The translations under genes were made by a program, and so were the position numbers. The notes under the pieces are model-generated. The model searched no databases. It was not told where the DNA came from and saw only the letters and a list, made by a program, of their open reading frames with translations. From Icerya purchasi (lineage: Eukaryota; Arthropoda; Insecta; Hemiptera; Monophlebidae), in NCBI GenBank assembly GCA_039619475.1, contig CM077116.1, positions 464,999,576 through 465,063,575 of the forward strand: DNA of 64,000 bases, written 5' to 3'. Below are positions 45,662 through 58,376 of this stretch, piece after piece (within the stretch, counting starts at the first letter, position 1; each line of letters begins with the position of its first letter).

Positions 45662-46282
45662 CAGGGGCGGATCCAGAAGAACATTTGGGGGGGATTATAT
45701 AATTACGTAAAATCTTCTACGGTAGGCAGTAGATTTCAGAAATACCCGTTTTTTTAAAAAGAAAATCAAATAGCGGCCTTTATAGAAATTCATAAAAATG
45801 TTTTAAAAATACATAATTATTACAATTTTTAATTCAACTTTTGTTTTATTTTTAGAGATGAAAAATAAGACGAAATTATAAAATTCTAGCTAAAATGGTA
45901 GTTTAGAAATAGTAAGAAAGATAGAGTATTTTTATTAGACACTTTACTTCTGTTTTATTTTTGTTAGTAATCCGATCCGAATTCTCTTTGTTCGTAAGCA
46001 AGTTTAAATATATATATTTCTCATTGAACTCTATTTTTAATTAAAATTGCAAAATAAAAAAGAAATAAAATGGGAAAAGATCGACAACAGTTATGTTTAA
46101 AATAGAATAAAAAAGAAACATTAATAGTTTTACTAGAAAATAGTATTAAATATTAGTTATAATTATTTATACAAATCTGTTATAGCATAAATTAAGTTTC
46201 TCTGTTATAACTAATTTTTTCGTAGAGGCTTTGGTTCCTTGAGGGGGGATGTCCCCTATCCCCTCCCCCGTGGATCCGCCAC
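45662..46282. mobile_element. 0.62-kb hAT-like MITE in (TA)n
   Basis: The left end CAGGGGCGGATCCAGAAG and right end CGTGGATCCGCCACT form inverted termini of the 'CAGKGGCGGATCCA' type common in hAT-derived elements. Both ends sit in TATATATA, compatible with an 8-bp target duplication but not provable in simple sequence. Subterminal G-rich/C-rich blocks (GGGGGGG; GGGGGGATGTCCCC) also mirror each other. The centre is AT-rich and non-coding. Confidence 0.8.
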
Positions 46283-46301
46283 TATATATATATATATATA
46301 T

Positions 46302-46692
46302 AAACTCGGCCACTTTGGCCTCGCAAGGGGCTGTGCCCCTTGACCCCTCCTGCTTTCATTCCTGTCTCTTTCTCTTCTATACTTTGTATAAAATGATCAA
46401 AATTTACAATGTAATTCTTACTGGCATCAACACACACAAAAAATAACATAACCACAAAAATCCTATTCTAACATTTACCTTCCGTTATATAAAATTAAGA
46501 CATTTTTTCGTTACATTTTTCGTTACATATTTCATTACATAAAATTGTGACATTTTTTAAATAACAATAACAAAAATCCTACAAAATATAACAAACGTTA
46601 CATAAAATTGGGACATTTTTTTGGGACATTTAGCGTTACATAAAATTGGGACATTTTTTCGAATGGGGGGTAGCCTAAGAATTACGTTGTAA
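46302..46692 (+). repeat. R1 repeat, longest uninterrupted copy
   Basis: Starts AACTCGGCCACTTTGGCCTC G and AGGGGCTGTGCCCCTTGACC. It then carries TTACAATGTAATTCTTA at 46404-46420, mirrored by TAAGAATTACGTTGTAA at 46676-46692. Between them lie three GTTACATAAAATTGKGACAT-type units. The inner mirror suggests a roughly 290-bp inverted-repeat unit inside a larger repeat. Both outer sides are (TA)n. No coding capacity. Confidence 0.85.
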
Positions 46693-49640
46693 TTAATATA
46701 TATATATATATATATGTGTGTGTATATGTTTTTACTCGTATTTTTCATTATTAAATGGAAATATTTTCAAGTTCGTTTAGTACTAACGCAAAAAAAGAAA
46801 AAGAACAATTTCAGGTGATAATAGACATTGGCACGAAAATTACGCTTTTTATAAGGCGAAATTCAAAATAAAAATATGTTTAGTTTGCCGACAGATCGCG
46901 GTCTCGCTTAAAGAAAACATGCAGTTTCAAAAAATCATCGTGAAATAAATGAAAAAGGAGGTAATATTTAACTGCCAACGACGAACGGAAATTCATTTAC
47001 ACATAAACCGGCACAAGACTCGCTTACGAAATATATCGGAAAAACTCAGTCCGAATAGCATTTACATGAAATATTGAAATATTCTTTCATTTGCAAAAAA
47101 CACCGATCAAGTGTTCACACAGGTTGTATGGAGATTTATTTTTTGTTCGTCTTTGCTGTCATCCACAAAACTCGCATGTACAACCGACTATTACAAAGGA
47201 AATAATGTAGACTGGTTTAAATATTATACTTGTTTTTTGTTTTTTTTTTGTTTTTAAAAAGGTCATTTCAAAATTTAAAAAAAAAGCAAAAACGCAGACG
47301 AACACTTCGTTAGAACTCACTTGTTTTCTTACAATTCTTTAGTAGAAACCACAAATGAAAAATTTAATTTCCACGTATAGCGGGGAAAGTGCCGGATATT
47401 AGTAGGCTACGCGAGGTGTTGAAAATAAATCAGTTTATCAGAAATTCTCTTTTTTTGGCTTGCTGCTTTTTTTGGCTTCGCGTTGGCTAGGGCAAAGCGA
47501 GAAAGGAAACAAAGCTGAAAAAATGGTTATAATAAATAAAAAATACTGATTTAAAAGTAGAAAATGGAAAAACATTAAATCGAAATTTCATAATCGAATA
47601 CGAAATAGCGATAAGCGGTTTGAAATGCGGGACTTATTTTTGACCCGACTTGCAATAATAGACGATAAATGCGGAACAGGCGCACACACAGAATCGCGCG
47701 TAAAATCGAGTCTCTATAGATGAGGTCAAAATACATATAATAAAAGTTCGACGGAACACGTAATATGTAAATTCGATACGCGACCGGAATATCTCGTCGG
47801 CGGCTTTTCGATTGAAAATGACATTTCATTAAATTTTATCGTTCCAGACGAAACTGCTCTCCGCGCACACTTGTGTGTAACTTGTCCGTCTGCCTTCCTT
47901 CCCTGTCGCGGGCACGCTTCCCCATTCTGGAGCTCGGCCGAGTGCAGTAAAATTGGCCATCGGAAAACAGAAAACAAAAAAATTAAACTCTTTGTTTCAA
48001 AATTAACCGAGGTCGTAATTTGAAATTTTACAGAACGGTCCCAGCTCTGGGGCTCAAAAATCTACAACTGCACCACCGAGGAAGGAGGTACGAATGAATT
48101 ATTTAAAGAGGGCATAGGGCACGGCATGGCATCGCATGGCATCGCATGGCACGGTTGGTAGCGCGCGGTCGTAGGATGGTACTTTTTGAAGGAGAACGTG
48201 ATTTGTTTACAACCGTTTGATAAGAACGGCGATAATCCGGCGTATTGTGCCGTCCGAAATTGGCGAGGTTGGAATTTAAACGAAATCGCTTTTTACAATC
48301 AAAACGGCCAAAGGAATAAAAACACAGCCGAAGTGTAACATATTCGGTTCCAGATACTTTTTCAGAGCGGATATATATATAGAGATTGGCGCTTCTCGAT
48401 AAATCTGTTCAGCCAAAATTCTCCTACTGACAGCCTCTTTTTTATATGACGCAGTACTGAATCGGACTTCCGAATTCGGGAATAATTCAGCTTGTTTCCA
48501 GTATTCGCGAGCTCCTCTGACTGAAATTCATACACGTGTACTCTGCTAGTTTATCTCTCATTTTTTATATCATAATGATACGGGGGAGGGGGGGGATAAA
48601 AAAGACCGTTTTGTAGATCTAAAAAGCGTTTTCGTCACGCTGTGCCTACGAATCATTGTTTTGCTACAGCCATTAGTTCAGTTTGTATTTAATTAGAAAT
48701 AATAGCAAGGAGACAACGAAAAAATTGATGTTGTAGATGATCGTTTTACACATTTCGGATCTCTTGCGGAGCATGTTCTGCAGATAGTTAGAAAAAAAGT
48801 TCGATGAGCCGACTAAAGAAAGTGTCTAGGCTAATTTAACTATCAGCAGGAAGGTGAGAAGATTCACCTGGTCAAATGGCCGAGGTTGTTTTTCACTAAT
48901 TTTGTACGGCACGGAAACGTGGTCTCTTTGTAAATCCGGAAGGATGCGTCTTGATATCACGGTGTTGTAGTGATGGCGATGCCTGTTGCGTGCACAAACA
49001 ATGAAAAGCAAACGAGACTGGAGTTAATAGTCGGACACTTTTGTAATTCTGAGACATATTATTATACTTATTATTTTTGAAAAAGTGTCTGGAAGCGCTG
49101 TTTGTGAAAGGGCAGCGATGCTAAAAGACGTGAATGCGAGTTAATTCGCTCTTGGGCGGACGTTTGCGAGCGGAATCGAAATCGTTAGAGCAATGTCGGT
49201 AGTGTGGCGATACGGGGCCATGGTACCCCCACGGCTGGTTACGTTGATAACGAAGAGTTAGTTAATAACTCATTCTCTAGACGAGTAAGTACATTTTCTT
49301 TCTTTTTTCCGTTCTTATTAATTTTTGTATTATAATACTCGTTAAGTTCGTGTATAATCTCATTATTCGGTTTACAAAAAGGTAGCGTTTTTGTCTTTCT
49401 TTTTTTCTGGTACTTAGTTATTGAAGATTACCTATTTTTTCTTTTTTAGAAATTTCTATTGTTTATATGAAATTCATCATTCATTTAATATGCTCATAGA
49501 TAGAAATTGTACAATGATAGTAGTAATAATAAAAAAATTATTTATATGCTTGATTATTAGTATTATTTGGAATAAACATTAATGTTATTTAGAACAAAAA
49601 TTACGAAAATTAAATTATATCTTCTATTACTTAAAGGAGT
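46693..49640. other. Unrecognised sequence
   Basis: (TA)n/(TG)n at 46697-46730. 47560-48540 is richer in GC with few homopolymers and includes GGCATCGCAT tandem units near 48120-48150. Reverse frames at 47575-47829, 47726-47977 and 48826-49011 show no domain. No RNA gene seen. Confidence 0.45.
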
Positions 49641-49649
49641 TTTACGGTG

Positions 49650-50622
49650 AGAATCATTTATTCCCAATATATTTATCGCTTTACATGCCTGTCCTCACAT
49701 ACGGTCTAATGCATTGGGAAAATGCAGCTAAATATTAAATTATTTGGTTAATAGAATATTTAAACTTATTAATAATAATAAAATTACTGATTCAAATCAT
49801 TGTTTCGATTACACAAATACATTATACAAAACTCATTTATTACTTTTCTTGTTTAAGTATAGAAACGAATTTGGCTTCCATATTAATGTTAATAAAAACA
49901 AGGAATTTCGGTAAGGAATTCGCAATTGCGCCAAACTGTACAAAATATCATTCACGAATACATGCATTTTATATGGCTTCATTACCCTATAATCATTTGT
50001 TCTCTTAGATAACACTAAAAATCTTAAAAATTACAAAAATAAAGAAAAGTGCATATTACATAATTTCGAAAGTAGCTTGAGTGCGTAAGTATATGACCCA
50101 TTCATCACTACTCCATAATCTGTTATTAATCGCAAACAACTTCTAAATTAATCCATACTAGCTCTTCCGGTTACTTTTACATTTCTCTTTTAATTCATAA
50201 TCGCAGTATACTTCTCTTTGTTCTAAATTTTTTGAATTTTCATCTACGACGTTCGATGTTAATAACCGATATGTATATGTATGTATTTGTGAGTATGTGT
50301 ATATGTATATAAGTGTATATGTTGTGTACTATGTATGTACATATATATATATATATTATTTTACAAGATTTACAGTTTTTTTTTTTGTTTCATACTGGCA
50401 CTCAGTAATTTCAGTTGTATCTATATATTTTCCTTATATTTAAGTTTCAGATGCATTGTTTTAATTTGTTATTTATAAGAAATCCTTTTTTTTCTTTTTT
50501 AAATTGTATCCAACTTTTACATTGAATTATCCCATCGTTCGCGCAATTTCTGTGCCCAAATGGATTTTGTAATAATAGTAATAATAAAATTTGATTTGAA
50601 TTTGAATTTGAATTTGATTTGA

Positions 50623-50640
<18 letters not shown>
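49650..50640 (+). mobile_element. 5'-truncated non-LTR fragment with TTTGAA/ATT tail
   Basis: Begins with LYMPVLTYGLMHWENAAKY (about 49680), like the 'YP.LTYGIELWGNA' motif at the end of CR1/L2-like ORF2 proteins. After shifts follow KITDSN..., FKYRNEFGF, RNCAKLYKISF and LDNTKNLKNYKNK (to about 50040), resembling the usual C-terminal 'R.....Y.G...WN.LP..IR...NLK.FKK'. A long AT-rich 3' region ends with tandem TTTGAATTTGAA and (ATT)n at about 50585-50660, typical of non-A-tailed non-LTR elements. Heavily decayed. Confidence 0.6.
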
Positions 50641-50653
<13 letters not shown>

Positions 50654-50699
50654 TATTGTTGTTGTTGTTATTATTGTTATTAACCATCATTGTAACATT

Positions 50700-50950
50700 T
50701 ATAACCGGTTTAAAACAAATTTAACAAACAGTTTGTTTCTAGATACGAAGTACCTCATGGAAACTCATATTTCCGTTTCCTAGTTTACATTAACGATTTG
50801 TTATGCAAATGACAAATCGTATGCTCACAAAAACAAACCGTTGTTCAAGACCTTTTACAAACTGATTTGACAAAAATCAAAAACTGGTTAAATCTAAACA
50901 AAATATTTACCAGTTTAAAGGAAACTAAACTGTTTATAGTCACACACCAC
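50700..50950 (+). pseudogene. Non-LTR reverse transcriptase palm fragment
   Basis: Translation across one shift gives YEVPHGN....FLVYINDL, matching 'GVPQGSxLGPLLFLxYINDL' with the glutamine and part of the loop changed. Next is the region of the catalytic aspartates (reads CANDKS, so the FADD box is lost), and then TVVQDLLQTDLTKIKNWLNL NK with LKETKLFI, matching 'LLxxDLxxIxxWLxxNKLxLNxxKTxxM'. It lies 3' of a C-terminal fragment of similar type, so order is reversed and it is a separate insertion. Confidence 0.65.
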
Positions 50951-51090
50951 TGATTCGCACGAGACAGAGTATACCATAGAAAAAATATCTTGTCATTCAA
51001 CTAGATTGTAAATTGTTTGTTGCATAAAGGATTTATCTTTCAACAGAAAAATTAAAAAAATTAAATTATCGATAATTTTTTGTGTGTGTT

Positions 51091-51297
51091 TTAACGATAT
51101 TGAAGCGGAAACACTTAACACGCAAAATAAACGTATAATAATATAAAAATATCACAATTTTTTTATCGACCAATAGTTAATAATACTCCATAATTATGAA
51201 AAGTTATACCTCCCTAATTAATCGGCAAAATTACGATATTTTTATATTATTGTAAATTTATTCAGATGTGTTTTATGGTCCGTTTAAATATCGTTAA
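51091..51297. repeat. Imperfect inverted repeat (about 80-bp arms)
   Basis: The left arm 51091-51170 contains TTAACGATATT and TATAATAATATAAAAATATC. The right arm 51215-51297 contains GATATTTTTATATTATTGTA and AATATCGTTAA. Spacer about 45 bp. Probably a decayed small transposon; no target duplication recognised. Confidence 0.6.
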
Positions 51298-54200
51298 ATT
51301 ACTTTTTTTACAATTTCCGAGTCAATTTTTCAAACAAAATACACATCTACACAATTACTGCATATTGCATCGAAGCAGTGTCATTTGTTGTTTTTCGTCC
51401 GAATACTTTAACGGCAAATCGCTCTGCAGGAAAACGAAACAAGCATAATTAAAATTACCTTCATCTATTTTTTTTTGTGTTTTGGTTACTGTATTAATAA
51501 ATTGAAAATTAGACTTTTAAACACGAACTATATTCACAATTAAAGTTATAATAAAATCATAAAAATAGCCGACTAGTTTCGAATATCACAGAAAACCACG
51601 ATTATGGCTGTTCGTTAAACAAACGCTAACCAGATAATAAAACTGATAAGTTGTTTAAAAGTGTAATTTTCAGTTCATTAATACCGAAAACAAGCATTAG
51701 GGTGGCGGCCGTTGCGAAATGAAGGACTCTCCGGAGCCGTGCGCAGTATTGGCGTAAGCGCATTTGTACCTTGACTGGACCTCCTGTACGTGCGCTGTCG
51801 TTGAAATACACGATACGGTACGAAAATCGCCTAACGTCTTTGAAGTAGACTGCATCGTGAGAGTGACCCGGAAAATTAAGTTGACCCGCGGGAAATTGCT
51901 TTTCAACAAGGTCACATACATTGCTGAAATACCGTTGGAAGACGAAAATAATTATCGTATCGTACGAAATCGTGTCAAATAGGTCCCCCCGTGAGGCATC
52001 GATAGGAAGATTTTTGTGAAGAAAAAAAGGTTCCCTATTCGCCACGAAAAGCGCCTCGCCTGTTGCTTTTGTCTGCTTATTTATTTTTCATTTCGTTTAT
52101 TTCTGACTTGATTTTTCTTTTTTTCGCGACATGTTTAAAAGTTTTTATTCGTCACATTTTTTCTTCCGTAAGAATAGCGTTGTTTCAGGCGAGAATCCGA
52201 AACTTCTACGGCAGAAATCAATTTTTTTTCTCTCTTTCTCTATTTTCCCTTCATTTATATTTCACTTCGAGGCGCGCGCAATTCGAATTTAACCTGCGGA
52301 TGTAGTATTTCTTCTTGAAAACTGGCGCCAATCCATGCAGTGGCTATGTTCGTCGTTGCCGTCGTGAAGACTTGCAGCAGAAATAGCTGTCAAAAATAAA
52401 CAGGAGAACAACAGACCACAAAACGCGATGAAACCGACGAAAGCGACAGCGTGGTATGAAGTGAAACTGGAACGTTCGTGTACAACGTTTTCAGGCTGTC
52501 GCTGTCGCTGTGGCGGCATGGCTGCAGTGTGACAAAGTGCCTCGAAGTGCGGGATTCATTAATAATTGAATGACATTGATAGAATGTTACCAATTAACTG
52601 AAATTTGCTTTCGCCTATTCGTCTCTCTCTTCCGTTTCCGTTGATTCGGCCGATAAAATGTCGCCAATTAAGCTGTATTGAGCCGCTGTCGGTGCAACAG
52701 AATTTCGAGACCTACAAGTGCTTCAGGCAACAACTGCTGCTATTCACTAATTACGATACATCGATAGCGGCCTACGTATTTGTAAATTTACATATCTGCG
52801 TCACGTACACGAGCCAACTCATCGTCAGTTTCGGCTATGCGCAACGTCTCATTTAACGAGTTTTGGTACAAATAATCAATTGATGATACGGCGGTTACAA
52901 CAAAGACTTAGCTATTTAGTTAAAATTACAGCATTTCAGCTGGTAAAGTTCAATCAGGCGTACTCCAATATGTGCATACATGCATATATATATATATATA
53001 TATATACATATGTATATATGTATTATGTAGATATAAATGTATGAAAACAGAATGAGAAGTTGTAAATAAACCGGCCCTAAATATTTGGCAACAAATGAAG
53101 CGATTTAATTTGGATATCTACTGTTTGAGGGACTATCGATTTTACACTAATACGACAGTGACATTAGCTGACGACATGGAACACAGTTCTGCTAGATCAA
53201 ACGTACTATTCATTAATGATAACGAATTACTAGAGTCCCTTCTACGTCGCAGTTAACGCAGTAGGCCTATTTACATTATAGGCCTCTATGTTAAAACAGT
53301 TAACGTTTTTAATCGATTTCCTTCGTCACAGGTAGATTCTTTCATCACCACTCAGTCCGTTCATATTCACTTTTACTCGGCGACGCTAAACACATTTTTA
53401 ATAAAAAAAAAAAAAAAAAAGTAGCAATATTTACGAAAATACACGCCCTGAATTCAAAATTTGGAACATGTAAAGCGGTTTTTGTTGTTTTTTCAAACTT
53501 TTTACAAGTGTAAATTTACATCATAGTTTCGTAGAATTTCAAACTACCACCGAACGTTAGCGATTCTGCTTTAGATTAGAACTTAGCGATATGAGATTAA
53601 TGAAAAGAAAAAGAAATACCGAACAGGTGCATGTAAGTAAATCTATAGAAACAACAGGCTTACGCGAATCTATGTAAGCAAAACTGCGGAAATAACAGAA
53701 TAAGCTTATCCGAACGAATCTGTATAATAAAATAGGCTGGTATAAAGAGAAATATTGAAATAATTAGCCGATGAAAAAAATAGTAAGAATTATTTGAAAG
53801 ATACTGTGATAGGCTTACTTAGGGTAGTAAAAATTAGTATCTTCCTCTGTTTTCAAGTCACCGTTTTTGCGTCCGTAAATATAAAGCAATACCGATAAAA
53901 AGAAGCGTACGCTTATATTTCGGCCAGTATTGAAACAGAAGCAAATGCTGTAAGGTAAAACGCAGAATCAAGATTTTCACAATATACTTCTGTCAGATCT
54001 ACGGAGAATATTAGGTATTTCTCCGCTATAACTTCTATATTTGATTTATACCAGCGGGCCAGCGATACTTGCATATCCAAAAAGAGGCAACCTCCGAAAA
54101 CCTATAACAGCCGGCGGTAGCCCCGAGTACCTTCAATACTGTAGGCTATCGCGTCAGAAATTACACGGTAGATTGTTGATATTTCTTTGACACTTTAGAA

Positions 54201-55981
54201 AATTACCTAGCGCGTTTTTGTATAATCTACGCTGTGTTTAATTTTTTCTGAATAGTAATCACCCTTGTCTAGTTGGTCAAAATTTTACACCATCAGTTTT
54301 TAGTTGAATATGTTCGGGTTTAGGGTATAGTATGTGAGGATTAAAGATTTTCCATATTTTACACGGTGCACCGTGTTTCGGATTCACGTGGTCTTAGTTT
54401 CAGGTTTATAATGTGTATCTTTTTTTTCCAGAGCACTCTGAATTGATGGCATATACGCTGCTGGTAATATATTGGGAATTGTCTGATCGTGATCCGTTCC
54501 AGCTGTGGCGGCATCTAATGCAAACTATGGAAAAAAGGTATTTTACAACTTTGCCCGACCATGAAGATAGGTTTCGTCTCGTGGCTGGAATCGTTTTATT
54601 TTATGTCTAATGTATCTACGAAAAAGCACACGACGGCTATTTGAGAGGAAGATTCCCCGTACGGAAGAATAGGATGGCGGATTTTAATCAGCTGTTATTT
54701 CGTAACGTTTGACGCGCAATTATTGCTTACCGTATGTTCAGCGGACACCTGTGCTGGGGAGTGCGTTGGGAGTTTATTATTCCTCGGACTCGGAATTTGG
54801 TTATGGCGTGAGCAGTTTTAACTGGGCAATATTTATCACATAACCGAGAATGGTTGCAATTAGCATTAGATGTTGTCAAAAATTCGATTTTTAACGGCTT
54901 TCGTTGAAATAAACTGTACAACGTTCGAGATAATTTAATGGGTATGTAAGGACACCGAGATTTCCTCAAAACTTGTTTAAAGTGTTTGCCGACGGCCCCA
55001 AATATAGGCCTCATGCTTTCTACGCTCCATGTTAAAATCTATAATAGCGTCTTTTGTCGGCGAAGCCCGGTCAACCCCTCCCCCGCTAAATGGTCGTCTT
55101 TTTTTTTCTTATAACTTTTATTCTTCTCTCGTCGTTAAGTGGGGTGCACCACTTTAAAAGCTTACAAAATAGAGATGCTTTTCTTGGCTTTTACTAAACG
55201 ACAGCGTGTAATTCAGTTAATTTATTATAGATGTACTTTAATGTAATTAACAGTAGTTTTTTTCTTCTCCGAAATATGAGCAATTTTCTTTTTTTCCCCC
55301 TGTAAAGGTTACAAAAGTACACAAGATTCTTATACCTGAGAAAAAAGGCAAAAAGTCATTTTTAGCTCAAGAAAGATGTAATGTTTGTGCCGAAAACCGT
55401 AAAATCTTGAAAAGTTTTAGAAAGTTGTCGTTTTCGGATATGAAAACAAGTAGCTTAAATTAAAAGAATCAAACTTACTCTACTGTTTTGCAAAATCTCT
55501 GCATTTTTCTTTAATGTTGTGTAAAAAATAAATAATTTCTTTTTGTTTTTTCCGTTTTCACACGCAATTACGTAAAATCCCACATTTACCCTTTGCGAAA
55601 ACCTGCGACAATCATCGATCCATTTTGTCAAAAAAAGATAAAGCAATAAAACGACGAAAAACAATACCATCGACCATTTCGGCTATTTAAAATATAAGAA
55701 CATCAACACGTTGACAACACAAAATATTCGTGGTGATCACAAATATGCCACCATGAACATGGTAACTTCAATCGAGTTCGTTCGCAAGGTAATTCGGTTG
55801 TGCTTTGTGTGTTTGTCGGAGCAAGTCAGTGTTATCTTATCTAATAGTTCGTCCGTTTAGTTTCGGTTGTTAATAAATTCTTCTCCATCTTATATTACAC
55901 ATTTACACACACATACGCAGACTTGGCGTAATCTGCCTTTTTAATCGATTCTTTGCGCTACCTATCTCTCCTTCCCATCTG
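51298..55981. other. No recognised gene; one possible exon
   Basis: Frames in 51626-52045 (both strands) and 52289-52856 have no domain. (TA)n at 52983-53006, A-run at 53401-53420, small hairpin at 53251-53275. See the separate weak exon call at 54432. Otherwise unremarkable AT-rich DNA. Confidence 0.45.
54432..54537 (+). other. Possible internal exon (weak)
   Basis: A T-rich tract ending CCAG precedes a roughly 106-bp open stretch that is followed by AAAAAG|GTATTT, a possible donor. The encoded HSELMAYTLLVIYWEL and DPFQLWRHLMQTMEK contain three tryptophans and good residue diversity, unlike neighbouring chance frames. I do not recognise the protein. There is no partner exon nearby, so this may be coincidence. 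Confidence 0.2.
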
Positions 55982-57292
55982 ATGGACGATTCAGATCATC
56001 CACCCGACCCTAGAGTGTGAAAACGTCGTGTTTCGTTCGGTAGTACTAGTTCGGTTAACGATAATTACGCTTCGGATAATGCTATCAGGACATCGAGAAG
56101 AACAATGATAGCACTAGTTTAATTAATTCGATAAGGCAGGTTAGTGATAGTGCCGTAGTGAATTCTTCACAATTTCAGGAATCCGATATAAGCAATTCGC
56201 ACACGTCTACTAATAATAAAATTTCAGACAATAGTACTAATAACGACAATAGCAAAATGGATAAGAATAATAGCGTGTTCAATAACAATAACGGGATAAA
56301 TACTAATTTCATTTACAGCAACTATAGCGAGAATATATTATTAATAATAATAATAATAATAATAACAATAATAATAATGATACAATCTATAAAAACAGGT
56401 AAAACACAATTTTATTAATAATACTGATAATATTGAGAATTGTTTGTTGAAAAAACATATAATATCAACTGAAGTCAATCCATCAGCGTTTATCCATTCG
56501 AATTTTTAAGAGTTGCTAATCTCTGTAGGGACATTATCGAAATCAAAAAAAATCGGACAGAATCGAGTGATTATTCACTTTTCTCTCCTACCGCTGCTAA
56601 TAACCTAATTGATAGTCTCTATCGCGTGCTTATAGCACATATTAATCCTTCTTACCTAGTATCCAGATGTGGCGTATACGGATTACACGGAGGAACAACT
56701 CTGATGGAAATGATTGTAACCCGTACGTAATCAATTACACCAAGAGATTAAACAGACGAATAATCGTGGACAAATAAGTCAAGTATGCTCCTAGTGCTTC
56801 AATGCTGATATCGTTCGAGGGTTTGCCGTCCTACATTGTTATGTGGAACGTGCGATTCATTTGCGAACCATTCGTGAGGAGAACGAATCAGTGCTACTGC
56901 TGCTTAAAATATGGGCATGTATCCGTTCATTGCAAAAGTAGTCCGGAATGTTTGCTAGATGCGAAGATCACACCGAGGAACAGTATAACAGCCAGACAGT
57001 AGCATGTTTATTTTACGTAGATCTTCATAAATCTACCGATTATCCAGTTTGTGCGGAGAAGAAACGTCAAATAAGCATTAATGAACTAATGGCTTCACGA
57101 TATCTGAGCTTCCAAGAGGCTTCCTTGGAAATACCCAAAACCTGTAGACAAAGCCAGTTATTTTCGAACAGAGTTAATAGCAGATTCAGTCTGCTGACAG
57201 ATTACAACGAATACCCGGAGATTTCGTGCAAAGAAAGCGATAATTCCAGGATACAAACCGCCTCCTATATCGAACAAAACCGGCTTCTCTGA
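55982..57292 (+). pseudogene. Non-LTR retrotransposon ORF1 (gag-like) pseudogene
   Basis: Possible start MDDSDHPPDP (55982), a stop soon after, then an S/N/T-rich segment (56158-56340) broken by (ATA)n expansion. At 56802, LISFEGLPSYIVMWNVRFIC EPFV leads into zinc knuckles CYCCLKYGHVSVHC, then in another frame ECFARCEDHTEEQY and YVDLHKSTDYPVC, then SINELMASRYLSFQEAS. This order (upstream 'xxTFEGxxLPxxV' segment, three CCHC-like units, then 'I...MA...SY.EA') is the usual gag-like ORF1 of non-LTR elements. Several cysteines in the second and third units are lost and frameshifts are present. No ORF2 follows, so the copy is 3'-truncated. It differs from the ORF1 at 33.1 kb. Confidence 0.8.
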
Positions 57293-57299
57293 TAAAAAT

Positions 57300-57890
57300 T
57301 TATTGGTTTTTAAGAGGAATCAAAACTTAAAGAGATCGAAATCCTTTCTTTCATCAGATAAAGAAAAAAGAAGTCTAGAACGGAAACATATTTCTAATAG
57401 AACAACCTTTGAAAACCCAAATGTAAAGAGTCACCTTACGTAGACAATCGTTCACACAATATGCCGTTCATGAATCAATTGTTGAAATCCGCTAATCTAA
57501 AAATTAATGATCAAGCCTAAAAAGCGAAGCAGTAACGGCATACATAATACTAAGTAAACATAGTATAATAATCGAAAAAAACGGAACTGAATATTACTTT
57601 TTACTTAAATTAGTTTTATTATCTTTAGTGTTTTTATTTATTTTTTATTGAAATCTACGCTTTTTTTAGTAATATTAATTGAATTATTTTTAGTAGACAA
57701 TGCACAACGCATACTTTCCTCATATACAGACTCATTATGCATATAATCGTATGTAATATATGTAGCGTAATTTTTAATATTAATTTGCCGAGGATGGGAG
57801 GTGCGAAATTTTGGTTGAGTGTTAAAAACGTTCAAATCTCGACACTTAAAACTCAAATTTTATTATTATTTTTTTTTTAAATAATTTTTT
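57300..57890. other. Decayed tail of ORF1 pseudogene and unrecognised sequence
   Basis: The first about 200 bp may be the end of the gag-like ORF1. The rest has no recognised feature. Confidence 0.4.
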
Positions 57891-57894
57891 TTTT

Positions 57895-58340
57895 AGAAGA
57901 CGTATAGAAAAATACATAATTTCGTCAGCCGTGCAGACGACTGTATCATCTTTACATCAGTTGCCTCGAACGGATGCTGCTGCAGTTTAATTGTCTTATA
58001 TCATCGTAACACACACGCACACACACACAACCAATCTCTGTTATTTCTAGGAATCACCAACATTTTCATCAATCATGGATTCGGAGGGGTGAGTTTACAT
58101 ATTTTGTTTTTAGTTACGCCGTGGAAACCATCATTATTTGTCATGACACGTGCATTTTATATATATATAAATTATCACCGTAATTTTTACTTTAAAAGAG
58201 GTATAGAAAAATATTTTATATTCGTCGGCTGTGCACACGATTGCATCTTCTTTGCAACAACTGCCTTAACCGCGTGTATCATCTCCTTTTTCTTATTTCT
58301 CCGTCACACACACACACACACACGCACCAACACACACACA
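57895..58340 (+). repeat. Diverged direct duplication ending in (CA)n
   Basis: 57895-58030 and 58195-58335 share GTATAGAAAAATA, TTCGTC-GC-GTGCA-ACGA, GCATCTTCTTTGCA-like and TATCATC blocks, then each ends in (CA)n. Offset about 300 bp. A local tandem duplication or two copies of an unknown repeat with CA-rich tails. Confidence 0.7.
58051..58088 (+). other. Possible first coding exon (very weak)
   Basis: GTTATTTCTAG (acceptor-like) is followed by 38 bases containing ATGGATTCGGAGGG and then GTGAGT (strong donor-like). It lies between the two halves of a direct duplication. No downstream exon recognised, so coincidence is likely. Confidence 0.12.
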
Positions 58341-58376
58341 TACGCACGAGTATAGCACTATAAAGAAGAAGAAGAA

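Noticed and set aside
51626..52045. 139-codon reverse frame overlapping a 72-codon + frame
   Set aside because: Neither strand shows a recognisable domain, and both being open over the same stretch suggests chance.
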